The translations under genes and the position numbers were made by a program. Under the pieces are notes generated by a model. The model saw nothing but the letters and a program-made list of their open reading frames with translations. It did no database searches and was not told the origin of the DNA. Positions 55,342 to 63,422 of a DNA stretch of 64,000 nucleotides are shown one piece after another (the stretch's first letter is position 1; every line of letters begins with the position of its first letter). This DNA is from Paenibacillus sp. FSL R5-0341 (GTDB lineage Bacteria; Bacillota; Bacilli; Paenibacillales; Paenibacillaceae): contig NZ_CP150241.1 in assembly GCF_037975235.1 (NCBI RefSeq), positions 1,240,001 through 1,304,000 of the forward strand, written 5' to 3'.

Positions 55342-55431
55342 CTCTGATCCCTCCGTATGGTTATAGATTATCGTTGTACGCTCTACTTCTACATACCCGG
55401 CTCAAGACTGGTGAATCATATGTGTCTATAT

Positions 55432-55462
55432 CAAAAAAACAGGACCGCAACGCGGCCCTGTT
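55432..55462 (-). terminator. Rho-independent terminator of the yqkE-like gene
   Basis: On the minus strand AACAGGGCCGC-gtt-GCGGTCCTGTT is followed by a T run. Confidence 0.8.
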
Positions 55463-55553
55463 CTGGGAGCAGATCATCTTCATGATCTGTCTGCTGTAAT
55501 ATTATTTTGGCATGTGGATGGTCAGAAATTCCCTCAGGTCATGCCCCCGATAC

Positions 55554-55817
55554 TTACTTATGTTTCTTCCAGTCCATTGCGCTGTTATTGAGCAAATATT
55601 CGAAGTCGTTATCCCGGCGCTTTTGCTCCGCTTGGCGAGCTTCTTCTGCTTGCTGACGTTCCTGCTCTTTAAGTGCCGCCTCGGCAGCTTTTGCCTCATC
55701 TGCCTGAGCTTTCAGCTTCTCCAGCACATCGCTGCTAAGCAGATCTTTCAGTGTTGTGGGTTTATCCTGTGCTACTGCTGTTTTGGGAGCAGGAGTGCGT
55801 TTTTTGGATTTTGCCAT
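55554..55817 (-). CDS. YqkE-like coiled-coil protein (DUF3886)
   Basis: 87-aa highly charged protein. A basic N terminus (AKSKKRTPAPK) and the LKDLLSSDVLEKLKAQADE motif precede a long Ala/Glu/Gln-rich coiled coil (about 38-68), and the C terminus reads FEYLLNNSAMDWKKHK. This matches the small Bacilli family containing YqkE. AAAGGAG precedes the ATG and a terminator follows. The role is unknown. Confidence 0.8.
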   Translation of the reverse strand: MAKSKKRTPAPKTAVAQDKPTTLKDLLSSDVLEKLKAQADEAKAAEAALKEQERQQAEEARQAEQKRRDNDFEYLLNNSAMDWKKHK

Positions 55818-56017
55818 AGGAAAATCTCCTTTCCAAACATGAATCAGGTTCCATTTATCATACAGTAGTCATAGTATATCAGGTTCCCGGAATTCATTCC
55901 ATGAATCTGCGGAACAAAAGCAGGAAAACGGGGCATGCGTGACGAATGAAAACGGGTATAAAATCATATACTATTACCGATACTGCGACTATTCCCTGGA
56001 GAAAGGAGTCGTTGTTC

Positions 56018-56128
56018 GTGGAAGTAAACCGTGGTTTACTGAAAGGGCTTGCATGGGGCGTTGCCTTTAGCTGCCCGTTATGGATTGCGATTATCGGCTG
56101 GTTACGTTTGATGGGATGGATGTATTGA
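56018..56128 (+). CDS. 36-aa single-pass membrane protein
   Basis: GTG start at 56018 with AAAGGAG nine bases upstream. The product is a basic N terminus (VEVNRGLLKGLAWG) followed by one hydrophobic helix (VAFSCPLWIAIIGWL) and ends after RLMGWMY. The combination of a strong site, positive-inside charge and a terminator downstream supports a real small protein. A longer in-frame start upstream lacks a site. Confidence 0.55.
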   Translation: MEVNRGLLKGLAWGVAFSCPLWIAIIGWLRLMGWMY

Positions 56129-56196
56129 GGATGATGCCGGAAGAGGTCCTTTTTTATAAAGTCAGTTATGTAACCGTTATCATTAAATTCAATAAA

Positions 56197-56242
56197 TAAA
56201 GCTCTGCCTTGCGAATTTCGCATAGGACAGAGCTTTTGTTTG
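56197..56242. terminator. Bidirectional terminator
   Basis: AAAGCTCTG with inner CTTGCGAA pairs with CAGAGCTTT, followed by T-rich sequence; it lies between convergent genes. Confidence 0.8.
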
Positions 56243-56302
56243 TTTAGCAGTTCATTAACGAACCATGACTATCAATTATTATCTGTTTGGGTAAGCCGCT
56301 GG

Positions 56303-56950
56303 TTAAGGCATTTTTACCGGTTCTGGATATTCCAAACCATGGGTATCTACCGTAACTTTTTTCATGACTTGATCGGTAACCGGTTTGTCAGCTTCACCTA
56401 TTTTCTGAGCTGCAATACCATCAACAACTTCCATACCTTCTGTGACCTTGCCAAAGGTGGCATATGCGTTATCCAGGTAATCTGCGTCAGCTAGCATGAT
56501 GAAGAATTGGGAGCCAGCAGAATCCAAATCATTTGTACGCGCCATGGAGATAACCCCACGCGTATGATTCAGGTGGTTTTTGTGACCATTGGATGTAAAT
56601 TCACCCTTAATCGTGTATCCAGGGCCTCCTGAACCGTTGCCATCCGGATCACCACCCTGAATCATGAATCCAGGAATGACCCGGTGAAAGATCAGACCGT
56701 CATAGAAACCCTGGTTGGCCAGTGAAATAAAATTGTTCACCGTATTGGGTGCAATTTCAGGATAGAGCTCAATGACGATTTTCTGTCCATCTGCCATCTC
56801 AATGGTAGCTACCGGATTAGGGCCTGTTGGTTCAACTGGAGCTGGTGTTTCCGTAGCGCCACTGGAAGGGCGTCCGCAACCACTAATGACGATAAGCAGC
56901 ATCGCGAGAACCAGCGAAACTACTGTGTTTTTTTTCCATCGTAAAGACAT
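56303..56950 (-). CDS. Cyclophilin-type peptidyl-prolyl isomerase lipoprotein
   Basis: 215-aa lipoprotein. The signal peptide ends in a lipobox (LLIVISGC, Cys about 25). After a Pro/Thr linker the cyclophilin domain begins (VATIEMADGQKIVIELYPEIAPNTVNNFI). Active-site motifs FHRVIPGFMIQGGDP and ARTNDLDSAGSQFFIML are intact. It should catalyse proline isomerisation of proteins outside the membrane. AAGGAGG precedes the ATG. Confidence 0.92.
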   Translation of the reverse strand: MSLRWKKNTVVSLVLAMLLIVISGCGRPSSGATETPAPVEPTGPNPVATIEMADGQKIVIELYPEIAPNTVNNFISLANQGFYDGLIFHRVIPGFMIQGGDPDGNGSGGPGYTIKGEFTSNGHKNHLNHTRGVISMARTNDLDSAGSQFFIMLADADYLDNAYATFGKVTEGMEVVDGIAAQKIGEADKPVTDQVMKKVTVDTHGLEYPEPVKMP

Positions 56951-57120
56951 GAAAATGTTCCTCCTTGCATCTCTGCATTATATATTTTCTCCAAATCTTA
57001 TTTGGATATTTACCCAACTATCATACCGTTTTTGTGGACAGGATGGCAATGCAATACATGTGTTTGTGGTGAACAAGGGATGGCCTATATGGAATCATGG
57101 GTGTAAAATAAGGAAAATGC

Positions 57121-57190
57121 TTCCGCATAGGGACGTACGGGTCTGTTCCGTCCGCTCTAATACACGGCAGTCCCGGCGTCAGTAACGGAA
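57121..57190 (+). promoter_or_regulatory. Structured 5' leader of the MFS transporter gene
   Basis: Nested pairings TTCCG/CGGAA (57121-57125, 57186-57190), GGGAC/GTCCC (57130-57134, 57170-57174) and ACGG/CCGT (57137-57140, 57148-57151) end at the purine-rich ribosome site just before the start codon. It could be a regulatory leader that hides the site; this is inference. Confidence 0.35.
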
Positions 57191-57205
57191 AGGGCGTGCG
57201 GGTAT

Positions 57206-58420
57206 ATGAACTTCTCGTGGAAGCGTAATTTAGTGATATTGTGGATTGGTGTATTTTTTTGCAGCACCGCATATTCGATCTCAATTCCATTTCTACCCCT
57301 GTTTCTAAGTGCTGATCTGGGGGTTCGTGATCATCTGGAGTTATGGGCGGGACTGGCCTTCGGCATTACATTTCTTGCGAGTGCGCTTGTATCACCGTTC
57401 TGGGGCTCATTGGCTGACAAATACGGGCGTAAGCCCATGCTCATCCGGTCAGGATACAGCCTTGCCGTTTTATATTTAATCAATTATTTCGTGCAGGACC
57501 CATATTCGCTGATTGTTGTTCGATTGTTCCAAGGCTTGCTTGCAGGGTTCGTTCCAGCCGCGATTGCTCTTGTGGGCACGAATACACCTGAAGAGAAGAC
57601 AGGATATGCACTGGGCATTATGTCTACTGCGGGAGCCACAGGTGGGATTATCGGGCCGTTAATCGGTGGTGTGGTGAGCCACTATTATGGGAACCGGAAT
57701 GCATTTTTGTTTTCGGCTATTGTAGTGCTAGTCTCCGCGATCATCGCAACCTTCTGGGTAAAAGAAGAGAACTTCAACCGGAACAAAGCGCGTTCTCATG
57801 TCATGGATGACATTCGTGAAGCGAGAGCGAATCGTTTGTTTATGACGGTGCTTGGCATGATGGGAATATGTACGTTCTCTGTCATGATTCTGGAGCCACT
57901 ATTGACGGTCTATGTGATGGAAATGGGCGTTCAGCCTGATCGCGCCTCACTTAGCTCGGGTATTATTTTCTCGGCGGTGGGTGTAGCAACAGTTATTATG
58001 GCACCGCGTTGGGGCAAGATTGGTTCAAGGATTGGATACGGTAAAGTGTTGATCATTGGACTGGTTGGTGGGGCTGTAGGCAATCTTCTACAGTTCTTTA
58101 CAACAGGTTATATCGGATTTGGCATATTGCGATTTGTATATGGTTTATTCTTTGCGGCTGTATTTCCGGCGATTAACGCCATGATTGTACAGGCTACTGC
58201 ATCTAGTTTTAGAGGAAGAGCCTTTAGTTTGAATCAGTCCGCTGCCCAGATCGGGACGATGGCGGGGCCAATCATTGGTGGTGTTCTTGGTGGCTGGCTG
58301 CCGATTCGCTGGATTTTTATCATTAACGGAGTTGCGCTGTTAATCACTGCGATTGTAGCCAAGTGGTCGGGCTTGGATCACAAGTTGCCCGTGGCAAGTA
58401 AGGTTTCCGCTAAGCGGTGA
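57206..58420 (+). CDS. MFS transporter, drug:H+ antiporter type
   Basis: 404-aa 12-helix major facilitator. Motif A between helices 2 and 3 is GSLADKYGRKPML; GIMSTAGATGGIIGPLIGGVV in helix 5 resembles antiporter motif C (GxxxGPxxGG), so efflux is likely. A second motif-A-like loop is PRWGKIGSRIGYGKV. It resembles MdtG/TetA-type multidrug pumps. A folded leader precedes it and a strong terminator follows. The substrate is unknown. Confidence 0.9.
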   Translation: MNFSWKRNLVILWIGVFFCSTAYSISIPFLPLFLSADLGVRDHLELWAGLAFGITFLASALVSPFWGSLADKYGRKPMLIRSGYSLAVLYLINYFVQDPYSLIVVRLFQGLLAGFVPAAIALVGTNTPEEKTGYALGIMSTAGATGGIIGPLIGGVVSHYYGNRNAFLFSAIVVLVSAIIATFWVKEENFNRNKARSHVMDDIREARANRLFMTVLGMMGICTFSVMILEPLLTVYVMEMGVQPDRASLSSGIIFSAVGVATVIMAPRWGKIGSRIGYGKVLIIGLVGGAVGNLLQFFTTGYIGFGILRFVYGLFFAAVFPAINAMIVQATASSFRGRAFSLNQSAAQIGTMAGPIIGGVLGGWLPIRWIFIINGVALLITAIVAKWSGLDHKLPVASKVSAKR

Positions 58421-58458
58421 AGCTGGATTGCGAGTAGAAAGTGAACTAAAAAGAACGA

Positions 58459-58497
58459 AAAAGATGACGCTGTTGTTACAGACGTCATCTTTTTTAT
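58459..58497. terminator. Rho-independent terminator
   Basis: AAAGATGACG pairs with CGTCATCTTT followed by a T run; convergent genes flank it. Confidence 0.85.
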
Positions 58498-58510
58498 GTC
58501 TACTACGGAT

Positions 58511-58711
58511 CTATTTAAGTTGATCATCCAAAGAGTGCTTGCGAGAAGCCTTCTCTTTAGGAATGGCATGCTCCACCGCATCACGTTGATCCTCATCCTC
58601 AAGCGCTTCGGGGAAGGAGTCCTCAGTGAACAGTCCGAAGTCCGGGTCAATATCCCGTTCCGTCACGAGATTATCTGGTTCATGCACATGCTTTTGGTGA
58701 TCTTCCTTCAT
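58511..58711 (-). CDS. Small acidic hypothetical protein
   Basis: 66-aa soluble, acidic, His-containing protein with no recognised domain (HVHEPDNLVTERDIDPDFGLF near the N terminus). GAGGAGG lies about nine bases before the ATG. It is followed by a terminator and preceded by another small gene on the same strand, 39 bp away, probably one transcript. Confidence 0.65.
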   Translation of the reverse strand: MKEDHQKHVHEPDNLVTERDIDPDFGLFTEDSFPEALEDEDQRDAVEHAIPKEKASRKHSLDDQLK

Positions 58712-58750
58712 CGTATATGCACCTCCTCATTCAGGATGACATCACGGCCG

Positions 58751-59122
58751 TTAGCGTCGCGGTGGAATGTCGTTCTCCGGCTTGGCACCCGCACCAGCAC
58801 CATTGAGCAGATCGGTACCATGCAATGCATCCGGATCGGGTGCAGCAGGATCAACCGGACTGTTGGGTTGCAGAAGATCTGCATCCGGTACGGATTCGAG
58901 CGGTGTCTCAGCCAAACGTGAATCCAATTCCGGCTCGTCTACAGCGGTTGCGGCTACGGGTGCAAGATCCGAATCTTCCGTTACAATCCGTCTGCCGGAA
59001 ACTTCGTCAAAGGTATCCATATCGCCTTCCGGAACTTCCGTCTCTGGTGGAATATCGCGGGACCTCTGATAACGGTCATAATAGCGGTCGCTCTCTTCGT
59101 TACTGATCGGTTTGTCAGACAT
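58751..59122 (-). CDS. Small acidic, disordered hypothetical protein
   Basis: 123-aa protein rich in Asp, Glu, Pro and Ala with no hydrophobic core, so probably intrinsically disordered. The N terminus SDKPISNEESDRYYDRYQRS is Tyr/Arg-rich. The ATG at 59122 has AAAGGAAG about ten bases upstream; an in-frame ATG three codons earlier lacks spacing. No domain recognised. Confidence 0.65.
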   Translation of the reverse strand: MSDKPISNEESDRYYDRYQRSRDIPPETEVPEGDMDTFDEVSGRRIVTEDSDLAPVAATAVDEPELDSRLAETPLESVPDADLLQPNSPVDPAAPDPDALHGTDLLNGAGAGAKPENDIPPRR

Positions 59123-59243
59123 GAGTAGCACTTCCTTTCATCTCGGTTTCTCAAAAGCTTCTTACCCCGTAGTTACCCAAAGCGCTAACGTTGTAATCTT
59201 GCACAGGTTATTATCTCCGGGTGTTCACTACGATATGAATGCC

Positions 59244-59405
59244 TTAGAATTTGGGGAATACATATTTAACCAAGAAGTATAAGAATCCGAAAAAGATAAT
59301 GATATATGCGGCATATTTAATAAATGTGGAAGCGACCATACTTGAATCCGATTTATGCTGAACATCCTTATGTTCCACCTCAACCGTACGATGTGGCTCA
59401 TTCAT
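59244..59405 (-). CDS. 53-aa single-pass membrane protein
   Basis: Start ATG at 59405 with AAGGAG nine bases upstream. A polar N terminus (MNEPHRTVEVEHKDVQHK) precedes one C-terminal helix of about 22 residues (YAAYIIIFFGFLYFLVKYVF) and a stop after PKF. The strong site and clean topology make it a convincing small gene. It may belong with the two acidic small genes downstream on the same strand. Function is unknown. Confidence 0.65.
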   Translation of the reverse strand: MNEPHRTVEVEHKDVQHKSDSSMVASTFIKYAAYIIIFFGFLYFLVKYVFPKF

Positions 59406-59550
59406 TGGAATCATCTCCTTAGCGTGTTTGTTTGCTTTGAGAAACCATTACACCCGGAACAAAGGATTGAATCGCAGCCACCGTTTTTACAGCTTTTCCT
59501 GTTTTGCCTATGTTATGATGAAGCTTGAATATGTAAGGGAGGAATTTCAT

Positions 59551-59832
59551 GTGGACTGGTTTACACTGGGCAATATGATCACACGCATCCGTATCGGACA
59601 AAAGGCGTCCACACCCGGGTTCTCCCGTACCGTCATCCGTCGTCCGGATGGTTTGTTTTGGGTAGGCGGTATATGGTCCGGGCAAGTTGTACAGTTACGG
59701 GATTTCCTTTTCTCAGACATATGGACCATCTATGATGATGAGGAGACAGAGCAGTGGCTTGAATTTCGCAGTCAAGTTGAACAGAAAGAACGGGAAATGA
59801 TAGTGAACCAGTTCGAAGACTTGCGTGATTAA
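59551..59832 (+). CDS. Small hypothetical protein
   Basis: 93-aa protein starting at GTG 59551, with GGGAGG eight bases upstream; the frame extends further upstream without a site. It has two parts: a beta-rich N-terminal half (WFTLGNMITRIRIGQKA, RRPDGLFWVGGIWSGQ) and an acidic helical C-terminal half. No domain recognised. Confidence 0.6.
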   Translation: MDWFTLGNMITRIRIGQKASTPGFSRTVIRRPDGLFWVGGIWSGQVVQLRDFLFSDIWTIYDDEETEQWLEFRSQVEQKEREMIVNQFEDLRD

Positions 59833-59985
59833 TCGGGTAACTTTAACAATAAAATGGAAATAAGACTATAAATCGACTTAAATGTGAAATTTCATTTTAT
59901 CTCAAGAAGGTGACGTGACAAACGGTGGCGAATGATAAATGAGAGAATTTAAGATAGGGAAAATTAGAACTTTGAGGTGCTGTGA

Positions 59986-61884
59986 ATGAAAAATGTGCCC
60001 AAAGCTATCGTCATCTTATGGATGAGTGTATTGATTATTCTAAGTATGCCGCACGGGATAGTCTTTGCAACTACAGGAGAGGTTCAAAAGCCTGTATCCA
60101 TTGCAGGATGGGAAGTAAAATGGGGGAACGTTGACGATCAGGGGTTCATCAGTGAAGTTAAGGGAGCAGATGAGATATGGGAAAGACAGGGTGTCGATAA
60201 GTTAGAGTATAGCAATACAGATCGATCGAGTTCCTTATGGACTCGCCTGACCATCCCTGAATTGACTGAGGAAAGTTCAGCCATTCGATTTGAGAACATC
60301 AAAGGCAATCATATTGTGATCTATCTGGAGGACCGCAAGGTCTACGAGAACTACCATTACAATTATGATAATAATGCTGTCTTGCTGCCCTTATCCAGTG
60401 AGAATTCAGGTGACACGCTCTATGTATGGTCGCAAAATGAGAAAGGCCGTCTGGGCATACAAGGTACCGTTCAGGTTGGACCGTATGCCGCTTTACAGGA
60501 GAAATATATTCATAACGGGCTTATTGATGTAATCTTGGGCGCAACGTTTGTCTTCACAGCGATTACGATGCTGAGTTGTACGTTTTTCCTGGGCAAATTC
60601 CACAAGGGATTATGGATCTCGCTATGCATCGTGATGGGCTCCATCGGCACGATGATCATCACGTACTCGCAATTTTTGTATACATTCTATCAAGTATATG
60701 GTGACCTGTATTCGGTAATATTTGATCTGGCGATGCTGCTGGGTATGCCAGCGCTCTGTTATTTCTTTGAGCAGATTATCGGGCCAGGACTGCATGGAAT
60801 CTTCACCAAACTACGAAAAATACAATTCATATATTCAGTTATCGCGGTATTCTCTCTATTTATCTATGTTACATCAGGCGGGCAATGGGAGTTCCTCTAC
60901 AATCTGCTCGTACAGCGTGTAATTGGCATGGTGCTGGTCATCCTGCTTACAATCCTCTTGGTGGGTACCATCGCCAAAGCGCTGCAACGAAACCGGGAAG
61001 CAATGCTGCTTGCTACAGGATTCGGTACATTTGCCTTGATCAGTGTGGCTGAATTGTTGTGGTACTATCAGCGGAGTGGTTCGTATCATTTGTTATGGTG
61101 GAAATGGTCAATGGTTGCATTTGTGATCTCGTTGATTGCCATTCTCGGTAGTCGTTTTGCTGAAAAACATACCAAAGTGTTAGAGTACTCCAAAGAACTG
61201 GAGTTGTTCAACAATGAGTTGCAGCGATCTGAAAAGATGGAGATTATTAGCGAACTGGCTGCATCCGTTGCCCATGAGGTACGTAATCCGCTTCAGGTGA
61301 CAAGAGGGTTCCTGCAACTAATGACAGAACAGGAAGACAACAAAAATAAGGGGTATGTTCGAATTGCATTGGAGGAACTTGATCGGGCTTCCGGCATCAT
61401 TACGGACTTTCTTACCTTTGCCAAACCTGAGTTTGACCATATTATCTCGCTCAATATCTCGGATGAATTCAATCATATCGAAGGTATTCTTGTACCGATG
61501 GCTAATCTCGAAGGTGGCAAAATCACCACCGACATCCCGCCGGATCTATATATTCGGGGCAATTCCTCGAAGTTCAAGCAGGCTTTTATCAATATTATCA
61601 AGAACAGTATTGAAGCTTTGCAGGGACAAGGCCAGATTGATATCTGGGCGTATAAGCAGGATGGCATGATTAAGGTGCATGTCAGGGATAATGGAGAAGG
61701 AATGGACGAGGAAGCACTCTCCCGGTTGGGCGAGCCTTATTTCTCCAATAAAATCAAAGGCACAGGCCTGGGCATGATGGTGACTTTCCGCATTGTTGAA
61801 GCGATGCAAGGACAGATTAGCTTTACAAGCACCAAAGGGGTAGGAACAGAAGCGGTTGTATCTTTTACCGAGTTCGTCGAATGA
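59986..61884 (+). CDS. Multi-TM sensor histidine kinase (KinB-like catalytic core)
   Basis: 632-aa kinase. A signal sequence (about 1-30) and an extracytoplasmic domain (about 31-175) precede seven or so transmembrane helices (about 180-390), a 7TMR-DISM-like layout. A short coiled coil leads to the HisKA box SVAHEVRNPLQVTRGF (His about 430), then the ATPase boxes N (IIKNSIEAL), G1 (DNGEGMDEE), F (EPYFSNKIKG) and G2 (GTGLGMMV). No response regulator gene is adjacent, as for sporulation kinases. It converges on the ComX-like peptide gene 75 bp away, which makes it a candidate receptor; that is inference. Confidence 0.88.
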   Translation: MKNVPKAIVILWMSVLIILSMPHGIVFATTGEVQKPVSIAGWEVKWGNVDDQGFISEVKGADEIWERQGVDKLEYSNTDRSSSLWTRLTIPELTEESSAIRFENIKGNHIVIYLEDRKVYENYHYNYDNNAVLLPLSSENSGDTLYVWSQNEKGRLGIQGTVQVGPYAALQEKYIHNGLIDVILGATFVFTAITMLSCTFFLGKFHKGLWISLCIVMGSIGTMIITYSQFLYTFYQVYGDLYSVIFDLAMLLGMPALCYFFEQIIGPGLHGIFTKLRKIQFIYSVIAVFSLFIYVTSGGQWEFLYNLLVQRVIGMVLVILLTILLVGTIAKALQRNREAMLLATGFGTFALISVAELLWYYQRSGSYHLLWWKWSMVAFVISLIAILGSRFAEKHTKVLEYSKELELFNNELQRSEKMEIISELAASVAHEVRNPLQVTRGFLQLMTEQEDNKNKGYVRIALEELDRASGIITDFLTFAKPEFDHIISLNISDEFNHIEGILVPMANLEGGKITTDIPPDLYIRGNSSKFKQAFINIIKNSIEALQGQGQIDIWAYKQDGMIKVHVRDNGEGMDEEALSRLGEPYFSNKIKGTGLGMMVTFRIVEAMQGQISFTSTKGVGTEAVVSFTEFVE

Positions 61885-61891
61885 CGAACTC
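61870..61891. other. Perfect hairpin over the kinase stop codon
   Basis: GAGTTCGTC-gaat-GACGAACTC, nine perfect pairs; no T run directly after it, so termination is uncertain. Confidence 0.4.
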
Positions 61892-61958
61892 AGAAGGATA
61901 CAGCGGCTTTTTTGTTCCTACCCCTGATTTCTTACACTACAAGATTAGCTCGCCCGAC

Positions 61959-62201
61959 TTAACTTCTCCAAGGTCCGCAATTCACATCATAATTTACTTT
62001 GGAAGGGTTGGGAGGTATGACAAGAACATAGTCATTCTGCTGCTCCTCAACGGTACGTACCTGAATGTGCTCCGGGATTATGATACCGAAAGCTTCACGA
62101 AGCGCCTGCTTCGGATTGGAGTGCAATTGTTGTCTGAAGTGCTCATCACTCCAAGCCTTTTCAATAATATCCTCATGCAACGTTTTCTCTGATACCATCA
62201 T
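61959..62201 (-). CDS. RiPP-like precursor peptide: NHLP-type leader with ComX-like C-terminal Trp
   Basis: 80-aa peptide. Residues about 8-65 follow the nitrile-hydratase-like leader (NHLP) pattern: IIEKAWSDEHFRQQL, SNPKQALREAFGI, IPEHIQVRTVEEQ and YVLVIPPNP. The remaining core is SKVNYDVNCGPWRS, with one Cys and a Trp third from the end, the position seen in several ComX pheromones. The start is set at 62201, where AAGGGA lies nine bases upstream; ATG codons up to 62219 are alternatives. It lies 54 bp after a ComQ-like prenyltransferase gene on the same strand. No Gly-Gly cleavage site is obvious. Prenylation and secretion are inferred. Confidence 0.75.
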   Translation of the reverse strand: MMVSEKTLHEDIIEKAWSDEHFRQQLHSNPKQALREAFGIIIPEHIQVRTVEEQQNDYVLVIPPNPSKVNYDVNCGPWRS

Positions 62202-62255
62202 CGTCAACATTCCCTTCATATTTAAAATTAAACTGAACCAGCTTCATCCTTATGT

Positions 62256-63203
62256 TCAGGATTGCAACTGTTGCTCGCTGATCCAGTGATGAAACCCGCC
62301 TTGGAGGAGCCGTTTCTTCCGTTGTGTAATGTCCTGAACAGCTTGTACCAACGTGCTGCATAAATAAGCATTAAACGTCTCAAGATGCGATATACCTAAG
62401 TTAGACGATGTTAATGTACGATTATATTGATAAGCAATGTCTACGTAAGAGTTCATGAGTTGTGTATTATATACATTGTCATGTATACGTTCGCTAAGAG
62501 GGTGAGCGGGATAGTTGTGATTCAGTGCTGCGGATATGTGGGAGAGGTAGCTGTTGTAGTTTCCATGCACAGCATCTTGTTGCGTGTCTGTGAAGTCATC
62601 GGTCATCTGGAGTGTCATGAGTGTGATGTTGATGCCAGAACACACCGGGATGATCCGGTCGGACTCTTTCTGCATAAGCAGTGCACCTGTAGCTCCAATG
62701 AGCAGAGGGGCTGCCTTTTGCGCAATCAACAAGGGACTCTTTTGAAAATAATCAATGGAATGCTCACCCGTAACACTCACGGCCCAATCCACTACATATT
62801 GTCTGAAATAGATCCAGAATATGGAGGGAGGATCGAATAATTCCGAGTAAGATTGAAGTGCATCCATGTAATATAGATTCCCCAGGGATAACTTCCATGT
62901 GGTATCCTCAGGTTGTTCATCCATCACGTCGTCCTGATTCAAAAAATATAACATGTGAATGAGACAGGCTGTACTTAATTGGAGTGCTTTCTCTTGGGGT
63001 AGTTTGTCTGAGTGTTGCATCCAAAGTGGAATGATGTACCCGATGTAACTATGTCCCGAATCTCGTAGCAGCGGATTAACCGAATGAAGTTGTTCCAATG
63101 CATATCCTGACAAGGGTTCGGGATATTTCCGTACGAGTTGTTCCGCTGAAGCAAACACGATCTCCAGATCGGATCTAAACGGATCTAACCAATCTTTCCG
63201 CAT
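62256..63203 (-). CDS. ComQ-like class I isoprenoid synthase/prenyltransferase
   Basis: 315-aa all-alpha isoprenoid synthase. The first aspartate-rich motif is DDVMD (91-95) in FLNQDDVMDEQPEDTTWK and the second is DDFTD (202-206) in LQMTDDFTDTQQDAVHGNYN; both are intact. ComQ proteins share this size and two-motif layout and attach a farnesyl or geranyl group to a Trp of ComX. The gene order (synthase then small peptide with a C-terminal Trp) also matches comQX. A free terpene or polyprenyl synthase is the alternative. The start ATG is at 63203; TATACT on the minus strand at 63277-63272 may be its -10. Confidence 0.75.
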   Translation of the reverse strand: MRKDWLDPFRSDLEIVFASAEQLVRKYPEPLSGYALEQLHSVNPLLRDSGHSYIGYIIPLWMQHSDKLPQEKALQLSTACLIHMLYFLNQDDVMDEQPEDTTWKLSLGNLYYMDALQSYSELFDPPSIFWIYFRQYVVDWAVSVTGEHSIDYFQKSPLLIAQKAAPLLIGATGALLMQKESDRIIPVCSGINITLMTLQMTDDFTDTQQDAVHGNYNSYLSHISAALNHNYPAHPLSERIHDNVYNTQLMNSYVDIAYQYNRTLTSSNLGISHLETFNAYLCSTLVQAVQDITQRKKRLLQGGFHHWISEQQLQS

Positions 63204-63422
63204 TATTACATATCGTCCTTCCTGCGATAAGGTAATCCAGGACTGTTCAACTAGATCATGAAGTTACACTCAGTATAGCGGAAATAAACTGAAAAAAATA
63301 GGATTTTTTGTGATCAATTGTGAGAAAAATGATGACTTTTTGTATTTTATGGCATAAAAAAGTGGATTTTAGGCTCAAACTAGGGAGGTACAGGATTTCG
63401 ACATCGGAAAGGCGGCAGAAAA

